A stretch of DNA of 64,000 nt from Eriocheir sinensis (Eukaryota; Arthropoda; Malacostraca; Decapoda; Varunidae), in the NCBI RefSeq assembly GCF_024679095.1, contig NC_066529.1, positions 5,434,366 to 5,498,365 on the forward strand, read 5' to 3'. Below, in pieces: positions 1 through 10,750 of this stretch. Numbering within the stretch: the first letter of the stretch is position 1; each line of letters starts with the position of its first letter. The notes beneath the pieces are model-generated. The model had not been told where the DNA came from, made no database searches, and saw only the letters and a list, made by a program, of their open reading frames with translations. The position numbers and the translations under genes were made by a program.

Positions 1-599
1 TAGTAGTAGTAGTATCTTGATGATGATGATCTGAGATCACCGTCCTGTGCAGCAAGGACATAGTACTTAGAAGAAATAAAAATATATAATATAGAAGAAT
101 TATTATTTCATGATGTAAAATTGTAAACGATACGAAAACGAATTCAGAACACCAATCACTACAAAGCCCCGAGGCAGGTATCGAGAATATCCGTCCCTCA
201 GCCCCACTCATGGCCCCCGGACACCTACTCACCTTACAACAACACCAAGGGAGCCTCCCAGGTGCCCCGCAAGCGTCTCATCGGAGGACAAAGGGTCCAA
301 CAGCCTGAGCAGCGGAGAGAAGCACTGAGGCATATATACGAAAATTCTATATATGACGAACACGCACAAGCATTAACTGCACACACGCCGGACAAAGACT
401 GGCTGAAGACCCACAATGCAACACAATAGTTTCCCTGCAGCCTGAAACAATATGAATTGTAACACCTGCATATGCAATTATTATTCTTTGTTGTTTTTGT
501 AATAAATTCCCTAATGACTTGAAGAAGCGGTTTGATGCCTTTGGTTATAAGTGCCTGCGCAGAATCATGGTATATCACTGAAATTATTTAGTGAAATAT

Positions 600-917
600 T
601 GGCGATTACTCCACGAGACTGCGTCGAAACCTGTTACCTGTGTGGTCTGTAAACACAAAATTCGACTATAGGAGATTGTTGCATACTACCCACAAGTCAG
701 TCCTGCTCACCGGGTTGTTTTTGTCGAAGACAATCCCAAATGGATACGGATAAGTGGACGTCCACAAGTTCGTGGATTGAAAAAGTCGATCCTGCCACGA
801 GTTCCTTGGGATGAGAAGGGGGCATGCATAGAGACTTCCCTAGAGGATCCCCGGGTTTAGCGTAGTAGGGTGGGCGAAATGACACGCCCCAACGCGTATG
901 TTCGCCTCTATAGATGA
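600..917 (+). pseudogene. Coding-like remnant of unknown origin with in-frame stops
   Basis: One plus-strand frame reads like protein from about 582 to the TGA at 915-917, interrupted by TAG at 669-671 and TAG at 858-860. The central open part (672-857) contains HRVVFVEDNPKW, RPQVRGLKKS and PRVPWDEKGACIE; the last part ends MTRPNAYVRLYR. Composition is balanced and not repetitive, unlike most of the window. There is no start codon at a sensible place. I do not recognise it. A 62-codon open stretch can arise by chance, so it may not be coding at all; other readings are a decayed gene or a transposon fragment. Confidence 0.25.
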
Positions 918-1399
918 ATTAATTGATGACATTCGATAAATTCGTTTGTTTGTTTTTATTCTATCCAAAGCACCGCGGCCATGCGCAGCTACGGAGCACA
1001 CCCCTGACCTTACCTTGGCAAACGCTGCAGATCCTTTCCTCGGACCACCATGTTAAGATTATATAGTTGAGGCTTCATTACAGGGGAGTGATCAATATGC
1101 ACGAGCACTCAAGAATTCATTTATAAGTGTTACATCAAATCCAATTAACAGAAATTGGTCGTTAAGTCAGGGAAGGAGAATTATAATTACACATCATTGT
1201 ATTGTATTATCTCCTTCCTCAAACCACGCCTGAGATTACCGGCTGCCTGCATGCCTGGCCGCGCCTCACGACCGCGGGGGATGAGCCATGGTGATGATCG
1301 CCCGGCGCATGTGTTGGCGGCCCATCAATCATCCGTCCCTCCTCGTAATGATAATGAATTTATCTTGTGTGTGTGTGTGTGTGTAATTCGCCAAGGCCT

Positions 1400-1639
1400 G
1401 ATCACGTGTTGGACTCGTAATCGCCAGCAGGTACCCTCCCGACATGAGCAAGTGCTCTTTATCGTTGATCTATGGGTACTGCCACGACCTCACACACCAC
1501 ACACCCCATCCCCCTTGCTCAAGGGGGGACAGTAACCACTCCTAGTCGACGGAAAGAATCCGGCCTGAGCGGGCTCGAACCGCCGCCCTGTCAGACCGAG
1601 AAGCCTGGCAGCGCAGCGCTCTACCAGTTGCGCCACGGA
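1400..1639 (-). mobile_element. tRNA-derived SINE-like element
   Basis: On the minus strand from 1639 there is a tRNA-like head: TGGCGCAACTGGTAGAGCG resembles an A box and GGTTCGAGCCC a B box (about 1567-1577). The acceptor stem pairs only partly. A non-tRNA body follows towards 1400. A GT microsatellite abuts the 5' end at 1640-1668. The body boundary is uncertain. Confidence 0.5.

Positions 1640-1668
<29 letters not shown>
1639..1668. repeat. (GT)n microsatellite
   Basis: About 15 units, abutting the tRNA-like head of the upstream SINE. Confidence 0.9.
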
Positions 1669-1672
<4 letters not shown>

Positions 1673-2076
1673 GAACAGAATATTATTAGAGACTATATGG
1701 AAGCCCTGGAGTGTGTTACCCGTTCAGTGTTTGTTTCGGACGTCATGTATGATGTTCCGAGTTCCATTACCGGACTGTCCGTCAAGCCGGTGACAGGCAG
1801 GCCCCGCTGCTAGCGCTAAAGCTGACGGATGGCTGTCAGAGGGTAAGAGTGTTTAATTTTCAACGATCATCTCCGTTGGTATCAATGCGTCGTGGTGATT
1901 TGTGTTAACAGGTGTAGTACTCTAAAATGTTCGAAATTGTTATTCAAGTTGCATTCAAGACTGTAACAGCCCACTGTAAATTTAACTTATCACTTATTAT
2001 TTTCCTCTGAAGGGGACACCATCCACCCAAAATGAGCTAGAATATTGGAAATTATTGCAATAAAAAGCACAAGTAG

Positions 2077-2079
<3 letters not shown>

Positions 2080-2138
<59 letters not shown>
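2080..2138. repeat. (CT)n microsatellite
   Basis: About 29 uninterrupted units. Confidence 0.95.
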
Positions 2139-2140
<2 letters not shown>

Positions 2141-2415
2141 TTAAGTGAAGGAATTCAACAAAAAAAATGTAAGCAATGACACTGTTGTGAGTGTGAGTTA
2201 TACTTGAGATAAGGTTTGTGTATGCGAGACATGACTCAGGATACGAGACGGAACACAACAGCTCACCAATTATGGCTCGGAGTCTTTAGTATCTCTTTGT
2301 TGCATGTTGCCTTCCTGACCACTGACTTTTTGTCTTGGCAGAGTACGCAAAATTGCGGAAATTCTGGTTTCATAATTTCATTTCCTACACAAAACAGCCA
2401 CGACAACCATCATTT

Positions 2416-2587
2416 TACTGCTGCCGTTGCTACTACTGCTACTACTACTACTACTACTACCGCTATTACTACTACTATTACTACTACTATTTCTACTACT
2501 ATTACTACTACTACTACTATTACTACTACTGCAACTACTACTACTGGTACTACTGAAATTACTACTGCTACCAATATTACTACTACA
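2416..2587. repeat. (ACT)n imperfect microsatellite
   Basis: Degenerate trinucleotide tract of about 170 bases; its open frames are repeat artefacts. Confidence 0.9.
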
Positions 2588-2667
2588 ACTTAGATATGGC
2601 CCCTAAAACGAGCCTCTACTCCCCTGAATTAATATCACCTTGCCGTCGGGAAACAAACCTTCTCAGG

Positions 2668-3060
2668 AGGAGGCGGTGGCTGAGTGGTCTGCGAACAGGC
2701 ACGGCGTCCAGAAGGACTGGGGTTCATGTCCCGCCCCACACCAGAAGCTGACAATTTTCAGTCAACGCCGAGTAGCTTAAGACTACCCCAATGCTGTCCT
2801 GATGACCACCTATCAACCCAGACTCTAGATTATCTCCCTAAAAAGAGGATCAATGGTGAGCTACGAGGGACAGCACTAGCCAAGCAAGATGGTGCCACTG
2901 TAAACACTTTCCGCCGCTATAACAGACTGGGGCCGACCACAGAGCCTCTCCACGAAAGTCTGCGGGGCCACTGGCTAAATTTCAAAGACAAAAATATTCA
3001 CCGCGGGGAGAGGTGAGGTCCTGCGGCAACACACTTACCGGCCCATAATTCTCCCGGGCG
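2668..3060 (+). mobile_element. Ser/Leu-tRNA-derived SINE
   Basis: The plus strand starts GAGGCGGTGGCTGAGTGGTC (A box of a class II tRNA) with a B-box-like GGTTCATGTCCC near 2731. The body runs through GCCGAGTAGCTTAAGACTA and ATGCTGTCCTGATGACCACC to about 3060. From memory the layout resembles SINEs common in decapod genomes; I could not check this. No poly(A) tail is clear. Confidence 0.5.
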
Positions 3061-3387
3061 TGTAATGAGCGTGGAAGCATCTATTACTCAGTCAGAAGGA
3101 TCCGTTAAATTACCGCATACGAAGGTCGGCTCGTGCTGTCCCTCGTGGCTCACCATTGATCCTCTTTTTAGAGAGATAACCTACCTTACATCTACTGGTA
3201 TGCTGGTATCCTCAGTACACTGTTATATACACCAACACCTGGAGTACTGTTGTGCGTGCAATCTAATAACCGGCATCTATTTTCTTGCTGTTATATATAT
3301 TCACTAATACAAGACCAGGTGTGCTGAGCTGTATGGAAGCAGGAGCTTTGAATCTATTATTAGCTTGCTGCTATCCGACTGTTCTTG

Positions 3388-3388
<1 letters not shown>

Positions 3389-3422
<34 letters not shown>
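3389..3422. repeat. (CA)n microsatellite
   Basis: About 17 units. Confidence 0.92.
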
Positions 3423-3423
<1 letters not shown>

Positions 3424-4049
3424 CAATGGACTAAAATTTACTGTTTGCCTGTTATCTCAACTGTATTCAAGTATAAAAAAGCCCGGTGCGTTGTATATGA
3501 AAGTCACGAGCCTCCATTTGCTGTTTTGCCGCCATTCTTATTTTGTTTCTTTGTATGTGGCGTGCTGTGTGTGTAAGCAATGAGCCTTCCTCTAACGCTT
3601 CGCTGGTATCTTGATTATATTTATATTCATGCAAAAACGGCTTGTGTATTGCATTATGTGGAATATATGGACCTAACATCTTTTTTTCTCTATAGCGTGG
3701 AGGCAGATTAGAGACATAAATAAAAATGTGTCGACAAATTCTTACCTTTTTCATATTACAGAAAGCTTATCAGAATGCTGCTTGCCATACAAACCAACCA
3801 AGATATATTACCGAGTCCTACAGACTACTATGTTATATAAGCAAAGACAGCAACAAGAATATATGGCCTCCCTAAGGAAATTCCGCTTCCAGAATTACCA
3901 AAAAAAAAAAAGGGCATTATCTCGGAGTCTCAGTTTCCGAGGCGAGAGAGTTAGTTACATAAGAACATAAGAACATAAGAACGCAGGAGTCTGCAAGAGG
4001 CCGGTAGGCCTGTACGAGGCAGCTCCTTTGACCCTAAGCTCCCGTGTAT

Positions 4050-4634
4050 CTAACCCCACCTAATATCGCTGTCCATGAATTTATCTAGTCTATTTTTGAA
4101 TGTGACAATTGTATTGGCACTCACCATATGACTGCTAAGCCTATTCCACTCATCCACCACCCTGTTAGTAAACCAATTTTTGCCTATGTCCCTGTTGAAT
4201 CTGAATTTATCCAGTTTAAACCCGTTACTTCGTGTCCTACCCGGTTCTCTTACCAACAAAACCTTATGAATGTCTCCCTTATTAAAGCCCTTCATCCATT
4301 TATAAACCTCGATCATGTCTCCACGCACCCTTCGCCTTTCTAGAGAATGCAAGTTTAACTGTTTGAGTCTTTCCTCGTATGGCAAGTTTCTCAACCCCTG
4401 AATCATCTTAGTCATCCTCCTCTGCACCGATTCTAACATTTTGATATCCATTCTATAGTAGGGTGACCAGAACTGAACCGCATAGTCAAGATGAGGTCTA
4501 ACTAATGCTAAATATAGTTTGAGGAAGACTTCGGGGCTTCTGTTGCTTACGCTCCTTGAAATAAATCCCAGTACCCTATTAGCTCGATTTCTAGCTTGAA
4601 TGCATTGTGCCCTTGGACGGAGATCAGAGCTCAC
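4050..4634 (-). pseudogene. Reverse transcriptase fragment, C-terminal part
   Basis: A 194-codon stretch with LYLALVRPHLDYAVQFWSP, LESVQRRMTKMI and NWFTNRVVDEWNRLS, characteristic of the region after the palm in CR1-like LINEs. It lies directly downstream of the palm fragment but in another frame. It ends at a natural stop about 90 bases before the element's 3' octanucleotide repeats. Confidence 0.82.
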
Positions 4635-4641
4635 TAAGACC

Positions 4642-5199
4642 CTAAATCCTCTCGCACCCAGACCTACTTATGAGAGTGTCATTTAAGCAATAGTTATGTG
4701 AGGGGTTGTTCCTACCTACACTCAGAATACTGCACTTCCCTACATTGAACTCCATCTGCCATTTATCCGCCCAGTCATATAATCTGTTGAGTTCACCTTG
4801 GAGAATACTAGCGTCCTGATCCAACTCAATTACTCTACCGATCTTGGTATCATCTGCAAATTTACTAACATCACTATTAATTCCTGTGTCTAAGTCATTG
4901 ATATAAATAATAAACAAAAGTGGACCTAATACCGAACCTTGTGGGACCCCACTCGTAACACATCCCCAGTCAGATCTTTTACCATTGATTTGCACTCTTT
5001 GCTTCCTATTGCTAAGCCACGCCTTGACCCAGTTCAAAACTTTACCCTCTACTCCGTGAGCCTGTAATTTAAGCAACAGTCGTTGGTGAGGAACTTTGTC
5101 AAACGCTTTACTAAAATCAAGATAGATTACATCATAATTTTCATCTCTGTCAACCGCCTCAAATACTTTATTGTAGAAGGACAAGAGATTGGTTACCAA
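4642..5199 (-). pseudogene. Reverse transcriptase fragment, palm domain
   Basis: A 185-codon open stretch containing DFSKAFDKVPH, GVPQGSVLGPLLF and KFADDTKI, the conserved RT palm motifs; the central box is FADD in place of YADD. It is cut off at about 5199, before the fingers region, and ends at an early stop around 4642 caused by small deletions. No function is expected. Clade assignment (CR1/L2-like, as opposed to jockey) rests on motif style and the octanucleotide 3' tail. Confidence 0.82.
5167..5172 (-). promoter_or_regulatory. Candidate polyadenylation hexamer AATAAA
   Basis: This is the first AATAAA on the minus strand after the cuticle-gene stop at 5655, about 480 bases downstream, and it lies inside the truncated LINE. 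I found no AATAAA or ATTAAA between 5173 and 5654. The gene may use a non-canonical hexamer earlier. Confidence 0.25.
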
Positions 5200-5654
5200 G
5201 CCCTAATGTGTAAGGGTAAAGGAAACATAGATCAGTAAAATATTATTTTTTCAAGAAAATCTCAATAAATAGAAGCTTCAGTTCGTCCCACTAAAGAGGT
5301 CGTAAATAAGGTACTTCGGGATCGAGTCGAATAAATAGAACAAATACATCAGTGCGGAGAGGAAAGACAACACGAAAATTCCCGCGGGTCCCAGGCAGAT
5401 TCAGGGATGAGGGAGTGGAGAGAGGGTTGGTATAGGGAGTTTAGGGACAAAGGTAACGAGTTACGGGTGAAAAAAAGAGGCAAAGGGTTAGTGAATCGCT
5501 CTGCTCGCCCACTGCCAAGCAATACTCACAGCACATCACAGAAGATACAAAGCATCGACTTAATCATAACACTGTCTACATTGTACAGACACTAAAACAT
5601 CAATACGGACGGTGAGGATACAGAGGACTGACGACGAGACACTTGGACAGTTAC

Positions 5655-8249
5655 TTAAGCTGACGACTGGTTGATGGTGACTGAGCCAGTAGCCTCGTAC
5701 TTGTGCTCGGCGGGGGTGAAGTGGGAGATGACGCTTGACTTTCTCTCCGGACTCTTAACGGAAACAGTGCGAGTGAGGGATAGATTGGAGGGAGAGGCAG
5801 AGCGAGAGGGAGTGCCATAACCACGGGCAGGAGCCGGGGCTGGGGCACGAACGGGGGCTTTGGCTGGGGCTGGCGCGGGAGAGGATTTGACAGTGAAGGT
5901 CCTGACGGGAGACACGGACGCCGTGGACTGCTCCGAATCCCTGCGAATGGTGACGCTCCCGACGGCCTCATACCTGTGCTCGGCGGGAACAAAGTGAGAA
6001 ATAACGTTGGTGTGTCTCTCTGGGGACTTGACGGCAACAGTGCGGGTGAGAGCCAAGTTCGAGGCCCTAGAAGCAGCAGAGCGAGAGGCGGCGGCAAGGG
6101 CAGCCTCGGCAGCTTTACGAGCAGCTGCGGCAGACTCACCTGACTTTGCAGACACAAACACAGCTCTGGATGGGGTTGAAGACTGTCTCACCGAGGAGCT
6201 GCCGAGCGTGACGCCTGCGCTGGCATCATAAACGTGGTCGGCGGGGACAAAGTGACTGATGACACTTGAGTGACGGACGGGAGACTTGACAGAAACTGTG
6301 CGCGTGAGGGATCCTCCAGATCCTCCTCCACCACTGCGAGAAGATGACGAAAACCCACTTGAGAAGGAGCTGGAGCTGGACTGGAATTTGGAGGATGATT
6401 CACCAGATTTTTCCTCAGAACTGGATGGGCTGGAGGAGGTTTGGAAAGTAAATCCTGAGGAATACCGTCCCGATCCAGATTCCTCGGAACTCCCTGATCT
6501 GGAGGCTCCTGCTGACCCGAAGAACTGAGCTCCAGACGAGCCCGATGAGCTCAAACTACCAGATGAACCCAAAGACTGGAAGAAACTGGACCCAGCGCCT
6601 GAAGAACCAGAGGAGACTTTACGGCTGGCAGATCCGGAGGTAGAGCCTGAGACCTTGCTGGCACTGGCAGACCCAGAGCCGCGACTGGCAGATCCAAAGG
6701 CAGAACCAGAGCTTTGACTGGCAGATCCAAAGGCAGAACCTGAGACCTTGCTGGCACTGGCAGACCCAGAGCCGCGACTGGCAGATCCAAAGGCAGAACC
6801 AGAGCTTTGGCTGCCAGATCCAAAGGCAGAACCAGAGCTTTGGCTGCCAGATCCAAAGGCAGAACCTGAGACCTTGCTGGCACTGGCAGACCCAGAGCCG
6901 CGACTGGCAGATCCAAAGGCAGAACCAGAGCTTTGGCTGCCAGATCCAAAGGCAGAACCAGAGCTTTGGCTGCCAGATCCAAAGGCAGAACCAGAGCTTT
7001 GGCTGCCAGATCCAAAGGCAGAACCTGAGACCTTGCTGGCACTAGCAGACCCAGAGCCGCGACTGGCAGATCCAAAGGCAGAACCAGAGCTTTGGCTGCC
7101 AGATCCAAAGGCAGAACCAGAGCTTTGGCTGCCAGATCCAAAGGCAGAACCTGAGACCTTGCTGGCACTGGCAGACCCAGAGCCGCGACTGGCAGATCCA
7201 AAGGCAGAACCAGAGCTTTGGCTGCCAGATCCAAAGGCAGAACCAGAGCTTTGGCTGCCAGATCCAAAGGCAGAACCAGAGCTTTGGCTGCCAGATCCAA
7301 AGGCAGAACCAGAGCTTTGGCTGCCAGATCCAAAGGCAGAACCTGAGATCTTGCTGGCACTGGCAGAACCAGAGCCGCGGCTGGCAGAACCAAAGGCAGA
7401 ACCTGATGCCTTGCTGGCACTGGCAGAACCAGAGCTTTGGCTGGCAGATCCAAAGGTAGAGCCGGATGCCTTGCTGGCAGATCCGAAGGCAGATCCAGAG
7501 CTCTGGCTAGCAGACACAAATGCAGCATCAGCAGCCTTGCTGGCAGCACCGAAAGAAGAACCAGAAATCTGGCTGACAGACTGAGAGGCCGAACCAGAAG
7601 CCTTGCTAGCAAAAGCAGCAGATGAGCCTGAAGAGGCTGATCCAGAGGACGAGGAGGACCGTGAGGCCGAACCAGAGGCCTTGCCAGCAAAGGCAGCAGA
7701 TGAACCGAAAGAGGCTGATCCTGATGACGAGGAGGCACCTGAAGATGAGCCAGAAGCTTTGCTGGCAAAACCTGATGAGGATCCTTGAGCCGAAAAACCA
7801 GAAGCTGAGCCCGAGGCACCAAATGAGCCACGTGACCCTGAGCCAGAGCTTCCTCTCCTTTCCTCTGTGACGCGGATGGCAGCTTCCTCGGTGTAGGTGC
7901 AGGGCCCGTAGACTAGTCCTTCAAGGGTCCTGCTGCCGGGTGTCTTGGAGCCACGTTCACGAACGATCCTATGTCCACAGATGTGACTGGCAGGCCCGGA
8001 GGAGACGGCGGCCCTAGTGGAGGAGGATTGTTGAACATTCATAGCCTCAGCGAGTGATTCGGCGAACATAGCGGCGGCGTTCTCTTCGTAGTTCATGGTG
8101 TTTGGCTCTTGGTAGTCGTTGTTGACGCCAGAGATGGCAAAGTCAGCGAACCTTCCGATTCCTTTGTCAGAGAAAACGGTGGCCGGAGCAAAGATGTCTG
8201 CCTCGACGGGCTTCAGGGCGATGCCGGAGTCTTCCTTCGTCACCTTGAC
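5655..8249 (-). CDS. Exon 5: silk-like repeat block and three C-terminal modules
   Basis: The acceptor is a T-rich tract ending in TAG at 8252-8250. The frame is open to a TAA at 5657-5655 (864 residues, 842-1705). Residues 842-965 are non-repetitive and hold the only two cysteines of the mature chain (about 932 and 958), which could form a disulfide. About residues 968-1385 are Ser/Gly/Ala/Gln-rich: an 11-residue unit GSAFGSGSQSS alternates with a 20-residue unit GSAFGSASRGSGSASASKVS. Residues about 1390-1480 contain Ser/Glu clusters such as SSEESGSG. Three 35-residue modules end the protein at 1489-1523, 1575-1609 and 1666-1700. Long stop-free frames on the opposite strand come from the repeats and are not genes. 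Confidence 0.88.
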   Translation of the reverse strand, partial: VKVTKEDSGIALKPVEADIFAPATVFSDKGIGRFADFAISGVNNDYQEPNTMNYEENAAAMFAESLAEAMNVQQSSSTRAAVSSGPASHICGHRIVRERGSKTPGSRTLEGLVYGPCTYTEEAAIRVTEERRGSSGSGSRGSFGASGSASGFSAQGSSSGFASKASGSSSGASSSSGSASFGSSAAFAGKASGSASRSSSSSGSASSGSSAAFASKASGSASQSVSQISGSSFGAASKAADAAFVSASQSSGSAFGSASKASGSTFGSASQSSGSASASKASGSAFGSASRGSGSASASKISGSAFGSGSQSSGSAFGSGSQSSGSAFGSGSQSSGSAFGSGSQSSGSAFGSASRGSGSASASKVSGSAFGSGSQSSGSAFGSGSQSSGSAFGSASRGSGSASASKVSGSAFGSGSQSSGSAFGSGSQSSGSAFGSGSQSSGSAFGSASRGSGSASASKVSGSAFGSGSQSSGSAFGSGSQSSGSAFGSASRGSGSASASKVSGSAFGSASQSSGSAFGSASRGSGSASASKVSGSTSGSASRKVSSGSSGAGSSFFQSLGSSGSLSSSGSSGAQFFGSAGASRSGSSEESGSGRYSSGFTFQTSSSPSSSEEKSGESSSKFQSSSSSFSSGFSSSSRSGGGGSGGSLTRTVSVKSPVRHSSVISHFVPADHVYDASAGVTLGSSSVRQSSTPSRAVFVSAKSGESAAAARKAAEAALAAASRSAASRASNLALTRTVAVKSPERHTNVISHFVPAEHRYEAVGSVTIRRDSEQSTASVSPVRTFTVKSSPAPAPAKAPVRAPAPAPARGYGTPSRSASPSNLSLTRTVSVKSPERKSSVISHFTPAEHKYEATGSVTINQSSA
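6650..7430 (-). repeat. Coding minisatellite, 33-bp unit in higher-order blocks
   Basis: The 33-base unit encodes GSAFGSGSQSS. Runs of this unit are separated by a 60-base unit encoding GSAFGSASRGSGSASASKVS. Reading along the protein, the runs contain 4, 2, 3, 2 and 1 copies. Near-identical DNA copies suggest recent unequal exchange. Confidence 0.9.
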
Positions 8250-9602
8250 CTATAAAGAAAGCAAAATGTTAAAGACTGTCATACACAATAAAAGACCAAA
8301 CGTCACACTGTCTCGTCGTATCCAGAAATATGTTGACATAGAGCTTACCATTCTTAGTACGTCACTTATTTAACTTCATGTTTCTCCGCTTTTAATCCTT
8401 TATCTGATATGAATCTTGTACTCCAATCTCCCTTTACATAATTATCATTACAATTGTATATCCCAGTGATTTCCACATAACTTCTAATGCACTCCCCTTG
8501 TCAGCAATGACCCTTTTTAAAACACAAATCATGCAATTGCTGTTTTCACGAAGCCAATGTCTGCAGTCCTAGAATAAATACAATCAGTGAAAAAAAAAAT
8601 GGCTTTTTTTCTGAAATGAACATGAAAATTTTGGTTTTAGATGTGAACCTTAGTTGCAGAGAAAGTCCCTTCTCCTTCCCCCGTACGGGTCTGTTTGTGT
8701 CAAGCATGCTTTTATGTACTGTTGTCTGTTTGTGTTGCCTGCCTGGCGTGGCTGGTCAAATGGTGGTCTTGGTAAGTCAAACATGTTGTTATGATCACAT
8801 GTAACGTGGAAGTGCTGACAGACTAGTGGACAGAAGAAACAGACACAAGACAGATAATTGGAAGGAAAAGACAAGTACAAAACATATAGAGTAAAGTAAC
8901 GGCAAGACGTAGAATTGAGTTGGATAAACAAATGAGCAAACAAATAGAAACGATACATGCAGACAGAAACATAGAAGAGCAAAAATAAATGGTAGAGTGT
9001 AGAAAACATTGACAAACTATTAATAGACAGTTTGTTAGTGACTGATAAGTGTCTACACACTCGAACATAGAAAGACAGAAATAGACAGACAGACAGACAG
9101 AAAGACAGACGGATAGATAGACATACAGATTAGGACACAGATAAAAAGACAAAAAGGCAGAGAGACAGAGACAGACATTTACAGAGACACAAACAAACTA
9201 ATAAACAAGTCATGAACTGATAACATACTGAACATGTGTGAAACTGTTACAAAGGGAATAAATTATACACCAGACGAAAGTTACTAACAATGAATGAAAA
9301 AGAGACTACATACGTAAATCAAACGTAAAAACACAAGTGAAAATAATGTTGTGATTTTAAGCTCTCACTGAAAACAGTCTTTGGGGAATTTTGATTTACT
9401 AAATGAATTTGATTATCATGAAGTTGGACAATACAGAAATGAGTGCAAAAGAAATCTGACAATCTTTAAAAAGTCGTTATTTTCATGCAAAGTTTATAAT
9501 ATACATTTAAAAAAAAAAAAGAACCTACATAACTTATATATACACGCATTAATACGGAGATAGATAAATGGGTAAGATAACTAGATAAAGATGATGATTA
9601 TA

Positions 9603-9722
9603 AGGAGGAGGAGGAGGAGGAGGAGGAGGAGGAGGAGGAGGAGCAGGAGGAGGAGGAGGAGGAGGAGGAGGAGGAGGAGGAGGAGGAGGAGGAGGAGGAG
9701 GAGGAGGAGGAGGAGGAGGAGA
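9603..9722. repeat. (GGA)n microsatellite in intron 4
   Basis: About 40 units with one GCA interruption, located about 190 bases downstream of exon 4 in the gene's direction. Confidence 0.95.
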
Positions 9723-9912
9723 TGGAGATGGAGGAGAAGGAAGAGAAGATGGAGGAAGAAGACGAATACTACCCTCATCTTCATCACTAAGGAAGGGAAT
9801 CAGCAACAGGACTTTGGAGTGACATGGAAAAGGAGACATAAAAGGGGCGAAAACATCAGGAAATGGAGCTGTAAAGTAGAGAGGTTGGTGGCACGGGCCT
9901 GAGTGGGTGTAC

Positions 9913-10089
9913 CTGGTAGCCCTTGACAGGATGGGAGGTGTATGTGTAGTTGTAGAAGAAGCCATCTGGCATGAGCATTGTGTACCAGCCGTAGGTGACC
10001 CCATCATCCCCGACCCACTCATCGCGGCTCTGGTAATTGGTCGAGGAGGAGTCTTGCACCCGGATGCTGAAGTTGTACGGGTCTGTGCC
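9913..10089 (-). CDS. Exon 4: Rebers-Riddiford-type chitin-binding domain
   Basis: Acceptor CAG at 10092-10090; donor GTACAC at 9912-9907 (weak but in frame). The exon is exactly 59 codons, phase 0 on both sides (residues 783-841). It has the hallmarks of the chitin_bind_4 / extended RR consensus: an opening PYNFSIRVQD strand with alternating aromatics, a G-D-D-G turn, YGWYTMLMPDG, then FYNYTYTSHPVKGYQ continuing as VKVTKED in exon 5. The PDG at residues 823-825 followed by an aromatic-rich strand matches the core of arthropod cuticle proteins, where aromatic faces contact chitin. It does not match the RR-1 or RR-2 subtype cleanly. A whole-domain exon with symmetric phases could be skipped without a frameshift. 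Confidence 0.85.
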
Positions 10090-10582
10090 CTGCCGGGAAC
10101 ATGGCGACACAGGGAGGGCTCTGTTAGGCACGGCTGGCAGGGGTTAGCTCATGTATGCTCCTAAACCCTAACATGTCCAGTGTTTTAGAGATGATATTAA
10201 TGGCGAACTGATATAGGTCTGGGCACTGCTGGTTTGAATTGAACCTTCCATGGGGGCTGATGTTTGGTAATGGCTCAATGACAGTTAATCAAGGTATTTG
10301 TAGCCAAGTCACAGGACCCCACAGCTGCGACAGCCTGCTATCTTGCTTGCAAAAGTTAAATATGGGTTTCGCATTCAAGTTAAATTTATATAGAATTCGC
10401 AAGAATATGGATGTCATATTAACACAATATATTAATGATTAAAGGCAAAGCGAAAAATTAGAATGGAAGAGGCTGAGTTGGCAAACATTTTCTTGTCATT
10501 CAAACACGTGATAACGAAGAGATGGAATGGTTTCGATGACACCTATCAAATGTATACATACATAACAAAGTCTTAACCTCAC

Positions 10583-10583
<1 letters not shown>

Positions 10584-10630
<47 letters not shown>

Positions 10631-10654
10631 AGGATACTCTCTCTCTCTCTCTCT
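10584..10654. repeat. (CA)n and (CT)n pair in intron 3
   Basis: (CA) at 10584-10629 and (CT) at 10636-10654, between exons 3 and 4. Confidence 0.92.
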
Positions 10655-10750
10655 TTAATAAGACCTAATCAGCTATGGAGACAAGGGAACAGGGCATTTT
10701 GCCAACTGTTATACACAGACAAAGGAACACATTGTGAAAGAAATACTTAC

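Larger units (their letters stand above)
3959..5199 (-). mobile_element. CR1-like LINE, 5'-truncated and frameshifted
   Basis: Minus-strand frames give the C-terminal half of a non-LTR reverse transcriptase: LDFSKAFDKVPH, then GVPQGSVLGPLLF, then the catalytic FADD box (4642-5199), then the thumb and C-terminal region (4050-4634). The two parts are in different frames; the break is near 4640-4655 and corresponds to a net loss of bases, with a stop just after. The endonuclease domain and the start of the RT are missing, so the copy is dead. The 3' end at 3959-3982 is three copies of an 8-base unit (TTCTTATG on the element strand), as in CR1-type LINEs, which end in short tandem repeats and not poly(A). 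Confidence 0.85.

Noticed and set aside
1560..1639. A functional tRNA gene
   Set aside because: A and B boxes are present, but the acceptor and anticodon stems do not pair cleanly and a non-tRNA body follows; SINE head preferred.
6748..7584. A 278-codon open frame on the plus strand opposite exon 5
   Set aside because: It is the mirror of the coding minisatellite; the repeat lacks stops on both strands. It has no promoter, signal or domain.
6551..7831. A 426-codon minus-strand frame overlapping exon 5 in another frame
   Set aside because: Leu/Ala/Pro-rich shadow of the same repeats; exon 5's own frame has the matching splice acceptor, the modules and the stop.
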